NCBI GenBank assembly: GCA_003344405.1
Contig: NOWV01000010.1
Location: 1-64,000, forward strand
Direction of reading: 5' to 3'
Length of the DNA stretch: 64,000 nt
Source of the DNA: Trichoplax sp. H2
Lineage: Eukaryota > Placozoa > Uniplacotomia > Trichoplacea
The number at the start of each line of letters is the position of its first letter. Within the stretch, counting starts at the first letter, position 1. This document shows positions 12,354 through 25,300 of this stretch, piece after piece. Below the pieces are notes generated by a model that was not told the DNA's origin, made no database searches, and worked only from the letters and a program-made list of their open reading frames with translations. Made by a program: the position numbers and the translations under genes.

Positions 12354-15238
12354 TTTGCGCATATTTCAAATACTCCACGAAGTATCCTCTTTAGAATTAA
12401 CAAAAATTTTATCGCTTATTTGTACTTCATATGCGAATGCAATCCATCTATAGGCATACATAGTTTTCAAGCTATGCTATTTTTTTTTATTGTCCGCAAA
12501 TATTAATTATTTTTCGGAATTATTAATTGTACTATTTAGAAATATAGACTCAAAAATGAATCTACGATTTTAATTGCTTGTTGTTTTAAATAAGATATTT
12601 ATTTGCGATACAGCCACAAAATGTATACTGCTGCAGAAGTATACGGTAGTTTGTAGCTTTACTAATACAATTTCAGTTATAAACTTAATAGACTTGGTAC
12701 GCAAATCTCTGTCTTCACAATCATGCTTGTTAGTTATACAGTTGGCAAAACTAACTGTAAAAATTATACTTTAGCAAATCTACCGCGTATAAGCTAGAGT
12801 TATTTGATAGCAATTAACTGTCCGCATGCAATGTCTTACGTGGAATTCTTATATTGATTGTCCTCTGATTATAGTTTTAGTGTCAAATATTAGTGCTATC
12901 AACGGTTGTGCCACTACGGATAAAAATTAACTATAAATGGTTATTATCTTATGAGACTCGCCTTTGAATAGTTCAAGTGTAAGAAATCATTAGTGATTTA
13001 TATTTTTATTTGTTAAGATATCAATAACAACGGCAAAGGGTAAGTGCATAAAAGTATATATATATAATACAGGTCATGCATCAATTTTATATATATATTT
13101 ACACTATATTTATACATATATGCATCCGCATTCTATAAGACTTTATATACTCCTGTAAGAAAACGTAACATACTTCTTGTTGTCGTTCTTAATTAATTTA
13201 TATACTTTGTCTCTGAAGTATACAGTACTTGGACTTCTTCAACATTTTATACCATGTGAATAAAATTTCATCTAGCATAAATTTTGCTTAGATCATATCA
13301 TATTACTTATATTGTATTTAGGTCTGGTATACTCGTGTGCAGTGTGGATGCGATAGATTGTAACTAAGAATTATGATAACGGTGCATCTTAGCTCTGTAG
13401 TTGTTTCATTAGAAGAAATTGCGATAGCGTATACCAAGTAATTACTATCTAATTTCAAACGGTGGTTTTTTTTACTGTAATGGGCAATTAACTCAGACTT
13501 TTGCACTAGTAGTTTACGAATATTGTAACACGAGAATAATCGTCGTTAGCCTGATAGCAAGTGCGCCGATTGAATTATTTTATGGTAGAGAAACATCTTT
13601 TCGACCTTTTCGACTACTTTAGCTTCGGTATAGGATGTTGACAATACCTAATACTACGTGTGTGACAATAGAGGTTTGCCTAATTTTAGCAAATTTAAAT
13701 TTGAGACTGTAGTGCAGCCCCAAATATAGCTTGGATTGTGATTGCAAGACTATACGAGAGTAGTGGTACTCGTTTGTTAGATTGTATGATTTTGAAGATA
13801 TCTATTTGTAGAAGAGTTTTACGTACGTATTGTCTTGATACTATTGAGATTTTCATAATAAGGTTCTGAGATAATAATAGATAGCGTTAATTATGTTAGT
13901 GCTATGAGCATTGTATTGCTAAGACGCGTGAATAATGAATAGCTCGTGCGATGATAACTGTTGTCTTGCGACTAAATTGGCAAGATATGATTGTAATGTG
14001 TAAAATTTATTCTGTAACAAAGAACAAATAAACCGCGAGCTTTTGTTGTAGTGATATAGTCCAGATATGTAGAAGTAGTCCTTGATAAATAAAAACAAAA
14101 TGATTTATGTGATAAAGTGAGCCTTGCAAGAAACTGTAGTTCTTGTTGTTATACTTTTGAGAAGACACTTCATCACATACTGTAACTGTAGTTGATTATA
14201 GTTTCCACATTACGCCAATCTTAAATTTAAAACTTGCTAGACTTATAAATAGCAATATTAAGTTTTGCAATATCTTAGAGAGAGCCTAATGCTCCAGAGT
14301 CAATCATAGACGATTATGATAGGATATGCGTAATTTAACTTCATTTTTTAGACCCAACTTCCTTAGTAGAAATCTTATTAAATTCTTAGCGACTTCTTTA
14401 GACGTAGTCTAGACTTTCTTCATAAGAATACTGTAATTTACAGGGCCAAACTGGATTTCCAAGAGCATCTGAATGAGACACTTTGGATGTGTTAGATTTA
14501 TTATTGAATAATTTACTAAGATTATAACTCTGCATGCGGCCGTTCTTAATATAATATTAAAAATCCATTTACGACGGCGCGTTTTCATTAATGAATGTAT
14601 TAATAATTTCTCTCAGTTCTTTATGCATAGTACTATTAATAAGGTTGGCCATGGACCCTCACTAGTAGCGTACTTCCTGATCGTAGGTTGCCTAGTGACT
14701 TTACTCTAGATTAGTCCCTGGATTTAATACTGGCGTAGCGGTAAAGCAGTAATAGCAATAGGAGAAGTTGTCTCTTCTTATTGTGCTAATATACTTAGCC
14801 AAATTTTGGTTTGGTAGCAACGAGTTACATCTTTAAAATATTAATAGAGACTTACAGTAAAGCATCTGACAATGATAAGGATCTTAGCAGTTATAGTATT
14901 GAAACTGCAATATTTAAATTGTTATATATACTTATATATCAGAATTTTCGGTCCCTAACAGGTTGACGAAGACAGAAATAGGCTAATCGAATATATACGG
15001 TATTTATCAACAATAATAGCGTACAAATTAAAAATGTTGTAGAAGACATACACTATTTCAAGCTCAGTTCATCATTTATATGAATTCTTATTAAATAAAT
15101 AAATTAATACTAATTTATTAGCGGTTAAAATTAAAGTTATTCGTTTATATTGGAAGCGTCTTCTATATTAGGACTAAGAGTTGCAAATGTGTTATAAAGT
15201 ACGGCTAAAAATAATCACAAACATGATTATTTACATTA
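12354..15238. other. Intergenic region downstream of the RPTP gene
   Basis: About 2.9 kb of AT-rich sequence with stop codons in all frames; only tiny random open frames occur (for example at 12574-12774). I recognise no exon, RNA gene or mobile-element protein. A TATATA-rich patch lies around 13057-13125. Confidence 0.5.
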
Positions 15239-15673
15239 CATTTAATTGAATTGAAATTCTAACTAGTAGTTGCTTAATATTGAATATTTCTCTAAAATCT
15301 AGAAATAAGATACAGGGACATATCGGTATGCTGCATCTTTCAAGATCGTTATATCCTGTTCTTTAACATTAAGTATACTATCTTTTACCTCTACGATTTA
15401 CACGCTTGCAATAAATTAGTATACTATGTACCATTTACTACGATTGAAGCCTACTCAAACGAGTATAGAGACATAGTAATTCTATATACTTGCCATATCT
15501 GCGCGATCATTTGTAGAATTATAGACGATAATGATTAATTATAATATAAATATACTGTTATGCTTAGTTCTACAGCAGTGCTTTCTATGTATATTAGATT
15601 CCCAAAGTATAACATTATTGATTTCTCTTCATCTCTCAGTTGCTGGGGCTATGGTAGTAGTTTGCGTTGTTCA

Positions 15674-15693
15674 NNNNNNNNNNNNNNNNNNNN
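15674..15693. other. Assembly gap (20 N)
   Basis: Twenty ambiguous bases between copies 1 and 2 of the repeated segment; probably a placeholder length. Confidence 0.99.
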
Positions 15694-15956
15694 CATTTAA
15701 TTGAATTGAAATTCTAACTAGTAGTTGCTTAATATTGAATATTTCTCTAAAATCTAGAAATAAGATACAGGGACATATCGGTATGCTGCATCTTTCAAGA
15801 TCGTTATATCCTGTTCTTTAATATTAAGTATACTATCTTTTACCTCTACGATTTACACGCTTGCAATAAATTAGTATACTATGTACCGTTTACTACGATT
15901 GAAGCCTACTCAAACGAGTATAGAGACATAGTTTATAGTCTTTCTAATTAGATAAG

Positions 15957-16178
15957 AGATAGAGAAGACCTGGACCCCCGCGAAAAATAATAACAAAAAA
16001 CATCATAAAAGTAAATAAAAATGAAACACTAAAAATCGGATAGATACGCCGCGCGAGCGCAAAGTATATTCTTTGCGCTCGCGCGGCGTATCTATCCGAT
16101 TTTTAGTGTTTCATTTTTATTTACTTTTATGATGTTTTTTGTTATTATTTCTCGCGGGGGTCCAGGTCTTCTCTATCT
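15957..16178. mobile_element. Near-perfect 108-bp-arm palindrome; foldback or MITE-like element
   Basis: The left arm 15957-16064 and right arm 16071-16178 are reverse complements with one mismatch, around a 6-bp centre (tatatt). The outer ends read AGATAGAGAAGACC and its complement; the inner ends are strikingly GC-rich (CGCCGCGCGAGCGC) for this AT-rich window. The hexamer GATAAG flanks both sides (15951-15956 and 16179-16184) as a possible target-site duplication. There is no coding capacity. A non-autonomous foldback/MITE is the simplest reading; a hairpin end or assembly fold-back of a read is the alternative. Confidence 0.6.
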
Positions 16179-16399
16179 GATAAGCATACCAATCATCGCG
16201 TCCAATTCTATATACTTGCCATATGTGCGCGATCATTTGTAGAACTATAGACGATAATGATTAATTATAATATAAATATACTGTTATGCTTAGTTCTACA
16301 GCAGTGCTTTCTATGTATATTAGATTCCCAAAGTATAACATTATTGATTTCTCTTCATCTCTCAGTTGCTGGGGCTATGGTAGTAGTTTGCGTTGTTCA

Positions 16400-16419
16400 N
16401 NNNNNNNNNNNNNNNNNNN
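16400..16419. other. Assembly gap (20 N)
   Basis: Twenty ambiguous bases between copies 2 and 3 of the repeated segment. The left edge of the gap is the same sequence as at the first gap. Confidence 0.99.
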
Positions 16420-16741
16420 TACACGCTTGCAATAAATTAGTATACTATGTACCATTTACTACGATTGAAGCCTACTCAAACGAGTATAGAGACATAGTTT
16501 ATAGTCTTTCTAATTAGATAAGAGATAGAGAAAATCATCGCGTCCAATTCTATATACTTGCCATATCTGCGCGATCATTTGTAGAATTATAGACGATAAT
16601 GATTAATTATAATATAAATATACTGTTATGCTTAGTTCTACAGCAGTGCTTTCTATGTATATTAGATTCCCAAAGTATAACATTATTGATTTCTCTTCAT
16701 CTCTCAGTTGCTGGGGCTATGGTAGTAGTTTGCGTTGTTCA

Positions 16742-17764
16742 GTTATTCTGACGTTACTTTACCGCAGGGTTACACACTAGCCTGTTGTACTTTCTCTTTC
16801 TAACATGATACTTGCTCTTCATTAGAGAATATCCTTCTACTTCTTATATACAACACCACGTGTGATCCTGATATCAAACCTAGATTTAGCTAGTATTTTG
16901 AATTCACTGTTACACATAGCAAACAGTATACAGTTATATATAATTCATTAAATATAATATATATATATATATATATGTATTTTTAGTAAATTAATTCAGT
17001 TAATTTTACTGTTATATACTGTATGTAATGTACTTATATTAAATAGCAAATTTTAGGTAAATTACAGTATTTAAAATATCAAAGAATTATTTTCTAAGCG
17101 ATATTAATACAACTTAAAAGGTAAACTGCTATTCACTACCGTTTACTTTTGCTCAATGTGTACACCGACCATGATGTAAAGAAATACACGTAGATCTAAT
17201 GGCAATGCTGAAGATTATTCGCTAAAATTTAAAAACAAGTATTATCAACTTTATTATTAGTTAGCAGTTAAAACCGTAGATTTTAGAGCTAATAATTTTA
17301 GAGCAATTTAATAACTTTGGGTACAATTTTCAAGGTTCTTAAATACTAGAGTTTGAGTTTTTTTCAAACTTTTTACCTAAACAAAGTATAAAATCTGTCC
17401 CAACTTAAAATGATTACATAATCTGGTGGATGAAAAGTTAAACTACCATAGAGTATATTCTCTTTATAAATTTATATTACGGCGATGTCGAAAGTTTATA
17501 AATATTAAATCATATATTATTTATGTCACTGTTATAATCACCGATGGATTTTAATCTAGAGTATGCGCTGACTGATATAATAAACATGTAACTATTCTGT
17601 TATTACTGAACAAGAAAAATGATAAAGAATACTTTTCTTAGTCATAGCCATACAGAAGATGCAAATGTAATTTATCGAGTCGGCATATTCACATGGAAGT
17701 TAAATCAGTAGATGTAAGTATACTGTTATAGTACAAAACAGTAAGTATACGTGCTTAGGTAGCC
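16742..17764. other. Intergenic region with TA microsatellite
   Basis: AT-rich non-coding sequence between the repeated segment and the 3' end of the leftward receptor gene. It contains a (TA)n run around 16955-16977. No gene recognised. Confidence 0.5.
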
Positions 17765-20700
17765 CTATACAGTACTTTCATATGTTTTATATGTATCATA
17801 TCTACAAGAAAAAATCTGTGGGTAATCTTCTGATGAGCGACCACTAAATGTTGATGTATCAAAGGCACTAATTGTTGACATTTGTAAGCATAATTCTTGT
17901 CCATAGCCAAGAGTTGAGGTACCTTCATCTTTGCCCTTTAATTGAGCTAGATGATGATTCTGACTGTTTCTTGAACTCATATTATCTAAATCTAGGGATA
18001 TCGTACTAGGCATGACGATCTTGTTCTTAAAGGAAGGAAGAACTTCATAAGTACTACCTGGAGTCTCATTTTCGGGCTTATTGTCATCAATATTGTTCAA
18101 TTCATCGTAATCAAAATCTTCATAGTATTCCGCTTGGCATGGTGCTGGGGGTAATGGACGCAATCCTTGATCTACCAATGGCTCTGGTATTGTCTGAGCG
18201 ATAGAATGATGTGCTTTTATGTCATAATAGATATCACTGTATTTTAGCATTAATTAACCTCTACTTAAATTAGTTTACATAAGTCGGAGTATTAATGCAC
18301 TACTTATAGTTTAGACTTACCGATTTATTTTTATAGAAACAACATCCAAGGAATATGTATTTAGATAATTTCATTCTGTTATGCAGTAAATACGAAATGT
18401 TACTTTACTATTTTGCTAACAGATTTGTAATGCCATCAGTATTAAAAAATTAGAAAGATCACAGCACAGTAAATGAATTATTAGCTGTACAGAACTGATA
18501 CTGTCTATCATAAAACGTAAGCATCGTAGGGAATGTATTCATTTATTTATGTAAATACTTCTATAGCATAGTAGAAACCTCAAAAAATTATCATTTCAGT
18601 ATTAAAACGATAGTTAGGTACTAATTTGTTTAGCTATTCTTGACTTATTTGAAAAGCATGTAAATACATGTTTGTAATGTTTTGCCGAAAATTAAATAAA
18701 CTAGCAGTGAATGCCCGTTACAGCAACAGGTCCCACTTATCATACAGTAATTACTTCACACGATGCTGTAGTAAACCTCGCTTATGAGCTAGTATTGTAT
18801 CATAGTACTGTAGTTAACTGTACTGTACCTGTAGTCTAATATACCACACCCTACAGAACATAATTGTTAATAGTAAGGTACTTTGATCAATAGAGTCATA
18901 TTGGAGATAATTATAGTAGTATTTGACTTCATTTGCTTGCATTGAAGGTTTAAAATAGCACGATTAGAATATAGACGATTAAATGTTATAAAAATTGACA
19001 GTTTCGCGAACCCTACTACATTTTCAGAGTGTGTATAATTTGTCATTAAATTATGTTCACCTGTTTTTTCTTTCCATGACTTGATAGATTTTAACGCTTA
19101 CTAGTAATATTACTACGGATAAAACGAGGACAACTGCCACGATGACAACATTGATATCTATCATATTTGGTTGCTGGTCTGGCGTTCCTATAAAATAACG
19201 ACAAAGCGAAAGCAACTCTTTTGTAACATTATTTCAACAGCAAGCTATATTATTCTAGGCTTCTTACTACTCATTTTAGACATATATATATTATGGTAAA
19301 TAACGTGGAACTCTAAATTTGATGTTTTGTTAAACAAATTATAATCAAAAATTTGTCAAAAGTCCATGTTTAATGTTATCATTTCATAACTGTGCATAAA
19401 TTACTCTACGTTGCGTGTGCTCGTTGGAACAGATTGAAGTTCATCACTGCTAAATAATATTCATACACCTTCGCTACTTTATTTCTTTAAAGTAGCATGG
19501 AAGATTACGCCTTAAAAGTATTCTTACAACTTTCTAGTTTACTCTAAAAAAACAGCCAGAATATCAATTATGATGGTAATACGGTACCTGTCTGTGAATC
19601 TGTAGCACCATAATACCCATCTGTTATACCAAGAGTAGGTTCTATATCTGGCGGCTCTACTGTAAGAATCGACTCTGCTACAGAGCTATTGCCAACGGCG
19701 TTTGCCATTATAATTTGAACAAGATAAGGTTCTTCGACTGAGATATTAAAGAGAGAAAATTGCCTTAATGATCCATCATTGAAAGTATAGGACGTAATGA
19801 AGTCTGTATCTCTTTCAGTTATAGTAATATATGTTCTGGTTAAGTTGCCATTGGTTTGATTAATTGGAAACTGATAGAAAAAAGATTATTGAAATATTGC
19901 TATTAGGCTTATATGATTCAGTAATTTATCACATCGATGACTATTTCATTGTTTAATCTTTATAGAGATTTTTAATGCTATAGGATTGATTATTTTATAA
20001 ATATGGACTGTGCAAGAGGCGATTACCTCCCAATACAAATGACAATTGTATAAGATATTATATTCATCTTGTGGATTACAAAGAAAATGCAGCTTTAACG
20101 GTTTTCCTTCGGGTTCTGCATGAAATTAAAGCTCACAGTTTAGCATATAATAGAATTTAAGGCTTTATTAATAAAATTAATAATTATTTACAATACATCT
20201 CACTTTACCTGCTTCAGGAAAATAGACGTATTTCGATTTTGATAATGCACTTTGTTTTCCATTCTTACCAATAGCAGCTACATTAACTTGGTAATTTGCG
20301 CCGTATCTCATTTGCTTAGTTAATATAATGGATCTAGATTCGACTTCATTGACAGCTATACATTTTCGCTAATGAAGATAAAATGAAAATTTTTCTCAAA
20401 ATATATATTTCTGAGAAAAATTACACATTCTCGTTCTACGGCTTCTTTATTAGGGTCTATTTTACTTTCATAATATTATTAGTTTTCTAACTACTGTGTG
20501 ATTCTCGAAAATTTTTGGTAATATTTCGCTGTTTGATACTTTATGGACTCTTATTTATTCCAATAGTAGGAATTATGATAGTATGATACGACTGTGTGCT
20601 GAGTATAACACTAATATTATTGGAAATCTAATTTTCATAGCGTGGTGAACGGATTATACTAGTATTACACAAAAAGTATAGTGCAGTCCTACTCATGTCA

Positions 20701-22343
20701 TGTAGTAGTACATGTGTTATTATTGTTAATAGCCTAGATAATAATATCTGTTTAATTCCCAAATTCAGGTTGTATAAGCCGAACATTGTAATGAAAACTG
20801 AGTCCATTACAAATATAATGTACTGTATCATGTTTCAAGCGCTTTAGATGATCTTTAGATACATCAATTTACCTCTCGAACTTGCTCTATTATTGGATAA
20901 ATTTCTCGATAACAGACTCTATAACCAGCAATTAAAGCTTCATTTAGGGCATCAGTGTATGGATTATGCCATTCAATGTTCACAGAATGGGATTCACTAT
21001 CAGTTATAACTTTATTAATAACTGGAGATAAGGGTACAGCTATAGATTGACAATAAAAGAGCAAGAAAGAATTCTTTGAGAAATTACGTAGCAATTAATG
21101 CAATCTAAACGTACCCTCATTGCATTAATGAAATATTTGCTTGTCATTGTACAAATGAAATCAGTACTATATGTGAAATAAGAAACGGGAATAAATAGCT
21201 ATGAGGCTAATACAGTATATTTTAAAGTAATTATAGGAATGAATAAATTCATTTTTAGCTTCAGAGTTTTCATTTATCCAGATAGAATTTTAGCATACTA
21301 CATGCATTATAGTATGTTATATATTGTAATGTATAACATGCAATCAAATTTTTATTCACGCATTAAGAGAACAATCTCTGATAACATGAAATTAGTAAAC
21401 AATACCAAAATGCTACTGGCATGTACGCTCACCTTCTTTACTCGCATTCAGTCTTTTCGAGCATGCTTGCGTTTCTCCGTAGTAGTTACTGCCTATTACA
21501 CAAAACATTAGATCAGCATCAAAAACAGCTGATATCTTACATAGGGTTCCTTTTTGTAGACAGAAATGGATGCTTCTATTTGATGTCCTTTTCGGGAAAT
21601 ACGTAGTTCGCCGGATATCATAGCTGATTGTAAAGAAAGTATTTACGATATTCCACGTAATATAAACTTTCGATCCAAGAAATTTAACCTCCAAATTGTA
21701 AATGTATGGTGGACCTAATCGAAATTTTTGTTTAGTATTGCTATAAATATTTGTGCCATCGAAATAATAAACTCTAAATCCAATCTATGTTAGCTTTCAA
21801 TTTCATTAACAATGATCATGTAATTTTTACAAGTGATCATTATATTACTAGCGAGATTTACTCATAGAGATCTATCTGCGATACCGTATGTAACAAAATA
21901 ATTCTTATTAATTTAGTCAGATTACCAGCAGGAGCTTTTTAGAAATAACGAAGATCTCTATAAATTTTTCCAGTATTATGAAAAATGCACTGCTACGTTT
22001 ACTTTATTTATGCCTACTAGCTTACCTCGAACTACGAGCTGTACTAATTGCGTTTCAGCACGGATATTATTATTCTTATCCGTTGCCGTACAGTAGTAAT
22101 CACCAGCATCTTCACTAGCAATCTGATTGAAAAGTAATTGTGTGGTTATGTTGCTATGCTTATTTCCGGTATGATTTTTTACCGACACTGTATTCGGAGG
22201 ATAGCTCTTACGCCAATAAAGCTTGATAACTTTATCTGTTTCACTTGACCAATTATATACAGTACAGTTAAATACTGTTGAAGAATTAATATCTGTTTCA
22301 TAATGTCCAGAAGGCATAGTGGTTAAATAGATAGATGCTGTCA
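17765..22343 (-). CDS. Ig + 3 FN3 single-pass receptor with SH3/ITIM/PDZ-type tail motifs (first exon uncertain)
   Basis: Exons in transcript order: 22343-22026 (Ig), 21714-21433 (FN3-1), 21039-20873 and 20368-20209 (FN3-2), 20115-20027 and 19870-19588 (FN3-3), 19187-19061 (transmembrane), 18236-17765 (tail, stop TAG). Phases are consistent throughout. The Ig exon shows VFNC, then LYWRK, then DAGDYYC. FN3-3 carries a Cys pair close to a Trp (FLC...CHLYW). The helix is a run of about 22 residues rich in V, L and I after PNMIDIN. The 157-residue tail has SDIYYDI, RPLPPAP (SH3 class I type), STYEVL (ITIM-like) and ends in ESTV (PDZ class I type). It is probably a cell-surface adhesion or signalling receptor; the ligand is unknown. 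The first exon in this entry starts inside a codon, so a signal-peptide exon lies upstream (right). The layout matches the receptor at 47373-52646. Confidence 0.85.
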
Positions 22344-25300
22344 CTAAAAGGTAGATAATATATAAATTAGGTATCTTTTCTCTAAAAATATAAATTACTT
22401 TACATAAATGAAATATAAGATTAGCCGTTTATTAGAATTCCCATATTCTAGTTTTTATTTAGCTTATAAATCTATTTTTATTGTAAGATCAATGTATATA
22501 TATATATATACTAGTATATTCTGATTTAGCTGAATAAGAAAAATTTATGAATTATAAAGTGTTGGTTCCTTGTAAATGCTCGTACTTAGCTACTTAGTAA
22601 AATTTTATTTACCACTACGCGGTAGCGTTTCAGATTGATAATTAATAATATATAATGTATAAAACATAACCAGTTCTTTCATTGATTGTTAACTTACGTC
22701 TCCATTTGATTATATTAGTGCTAGATATAATGATAATAACTACTCGGTATTATAAAGTACTCGTGAAAGGTATATTGTATCATGATTATTATTAAATACT
22801 TGGATTGTAGTGAAAGTAACAGTGGAAATAGCCATATACTGCTCAAGTATAGCCGCTTACCTGGAAAACTTTACAAGTCTAGAAACTAAAACCGCTATGA
22901 TTTCGTACATTGCCAGTAGCTGACAATGATATTAAATATGTCATTAAATTACCGATTCTGCATAGTTTTTAGATCTAACATCATAAACTTATACGATTAA
23001 TATTCAGAGCCTTTGCTTAATATACTCAGAAGCGATATCTATAAACTTTTACGGTACAGAAATGCTCTATGTAGTCCTTATGTTATTCTAACATCTAATC
23101 TTATCCTTACTATTTTACTAGGATTTCTCACCTTACGGTATTTTTAACCGATGGAACTACTGTAATGCTCGAATTAAAATTAAATTTAATTTTTGATAAT
23201 AATATTTTTAACATACTGCCGATGGTAAATATTAATCAAAGCTAAAATACGTACTGATATTCTTAGTATATTTAATCTTTAAGACCCCCCTGTACATGAA
23301 AGAGGCAATAGAGGGCAAGTAAAATAGAAGGATTAAAAATATCTACGAGGATGTAGATGGACCTGCTTTATATTGTTCTATTGCCCACTAATATAGCCTC
23401 TGCTATGATAGTTCGAATTCGTAAACAAGAATACTTATAAAATCATATTAATTTCCAAAGCAATACACGGTATAATTCTTTGACGATAGATTAAGAATGG
23501 CTTTCCGTAGTATTAATCACTAAAATACTCTTAATAGATAATTTCGCTATTTTTGGCTAAGATTTTAATAGCCATTCATAGAAAACGAATAATACTGGCT
23601 GCCAATGTGATAGTTAACGATTACTTCTTTAATAAGATGACAGTGGATATGCAAAGCTTTGCGTAAAAATTAATACTAGATATTCATATTGCAATTCATA
23701 GAATCTTTAAACTTGATTAAGGTTAGCTTGATAAATACGTAATGGTTAAATTATTTAGGCGCTTAGATTAAAATGTATGGTTACTAAATTATAATAGAAG
23801 GTCATATTTTTTTAACATGAAATTTGATAATTCCTTCTAGTATGCTATCATAGTTAAGCTATTTAGGACAGATTTAACGCAGATGCCCAGCGGTTGAACA
23901 TTCTTAACCTTATCCTTTAATTTTAGTTTGTTTCTCTGTTATGCCGAACATATCATGTTTTTACTTTTCTTATGTTCTTTAGTCTATATAGTTAATTGAT
24001 AATATTGAATAAGTACCTGAACTAATCTTAATTCTTCTAAATAAAACATTAATATCTATACTGATACTACGAGTTTAAACATATAACTAGTATTTTGTCT
24101 ATTACAATCAATCGAAAAGAATATCTTAATAGTAACAAACAGCATTTTTATTGTCTTAGCTTCCAACAGTTATGGCAAACGTTAATATTCATCTTCAATT
24201 CGTATATCGATACGGTAATGTGACTAATATCAAGAAGAACTTTCTATTGATTAGAGGTGCCGTACACTTTACAACATAAGATAATTATATTCTGTATCAT
24301 AAAGATCATCGTTCAATGTCAGGGAAATTAAGTATGGTAATTAATTCTGATATTTTCATGTACTATATGAGTATGTGGGGAGCTTATTTGCCAATCGATA
24401 TTAATTCATGGCGATTATAGCTATAATTAGTTTGTATCCAGTGTGACGCATGAATTTCTATTATAACTTATTAGAAGAGCGAAAAAATGGCAGTAATCGT
24501 AAATTATTTAGCCAGCGAAAGGAAAGGCATTTTGATTAAAACGGGTTATTATACGTGTAATTCAGCACAAGATGCTTTATGTGTCGAGCTCTACAGATGA
24601 ATTTATTCGATAAATTCAAATATTATCTGCAGATGATAGTTCAAGATAAAAATAATAGGCAAAAGTTTTACATCATTTATAACTTAAAGTTTAAAAGAAG
24701 ACCCTTTTCCTTATATCTTATGCATAGATAAAGGTGAATGCGATGAGATTAGGAGGGCATAAGCCCAGACGGCAATAGTCAACAAAAGAGGATACGCGTA
24801 TCTGCCTATCAAAGAAGTTATTAATTATACTTTAGCCATGGAACAATATATAGACAATTATGAAATACAGTATACTACAGTAAATTGTATTGGATGTTGG
24901 TAATTAGAAGCACTAGTTATCTATAATCCATAACTTCGGGCGAATGATCAATTATTATTGATATTGCCTCCATTTTAACTTGTGTTATTTCCAGATTTTT
25001 AAAAGTGAGGTTTAAGTATGATGTTCTGAAACGTCAGTAACCTATTTTTAAATACCAAGCCTAGCTCTATTAACATCTAGGTTTACAATTTCTTTCTAGA
25101 TAAGGATATTTATCGATAACAATCAGTGTTCTAACAGAATGCTATAATATTACAATTTAAATCCTATGATAGCTGTGTTGATCATAATTACGGTTGCGAT
25201 ATATTAAAATTTTCTTCCTTTAATTATCGTCGTTTAGAATTTAATCAGTCCACATTAAGTAAGTTACATCCATATAGGAATGCTCGGATTATGGACTTTA

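Larger units (their letters stand above)
15239..16741. repeat. Three tandem copies of one segment, separated by two 20-N gaps
   Basis: Copy 1 is 15239-15673, copy 2 is 15694-16399 and copy 3 is 16420-16741. All end in the same string (GTTTGCGTTGTTCA), which abuts N runs at 15674-15693 and 16400-16419 and continues into unique sequence only after copy 3. Copies differ by a few substitutions and by indels at a single spot: copy 2 holds a 222-bp palindrome there, copy 3 keeps only about 10 bp of its edge, and copy 1 lacks a wider stretch. The equal-length N runs and repeated contig ends point to a scaffolding artefact rather than a true tandem array. Confidence 0.85.

Noticed and set aside
16257-16517. 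86-codon open frame containing a run of X
   Set aside because: It reads across the 20-N gap at 16400-16419 and through the repeated, probably misassembled segment; no family resemblance.
22690-22760. Possible nearer first exon of the leftward Ig/FN3 receptor with a gtaagt donor
   Set aside because: The minus-strand frame in the required phase is hydrophobic but has no ATG before an upstream stop.
23300-23402. GGCAATAGA and its complement about 80 bp apart, possibly an RNA hairpin
   Set aside because: Only a nine-base pairing with a long loop and no further structure; expected by chance at this scale.
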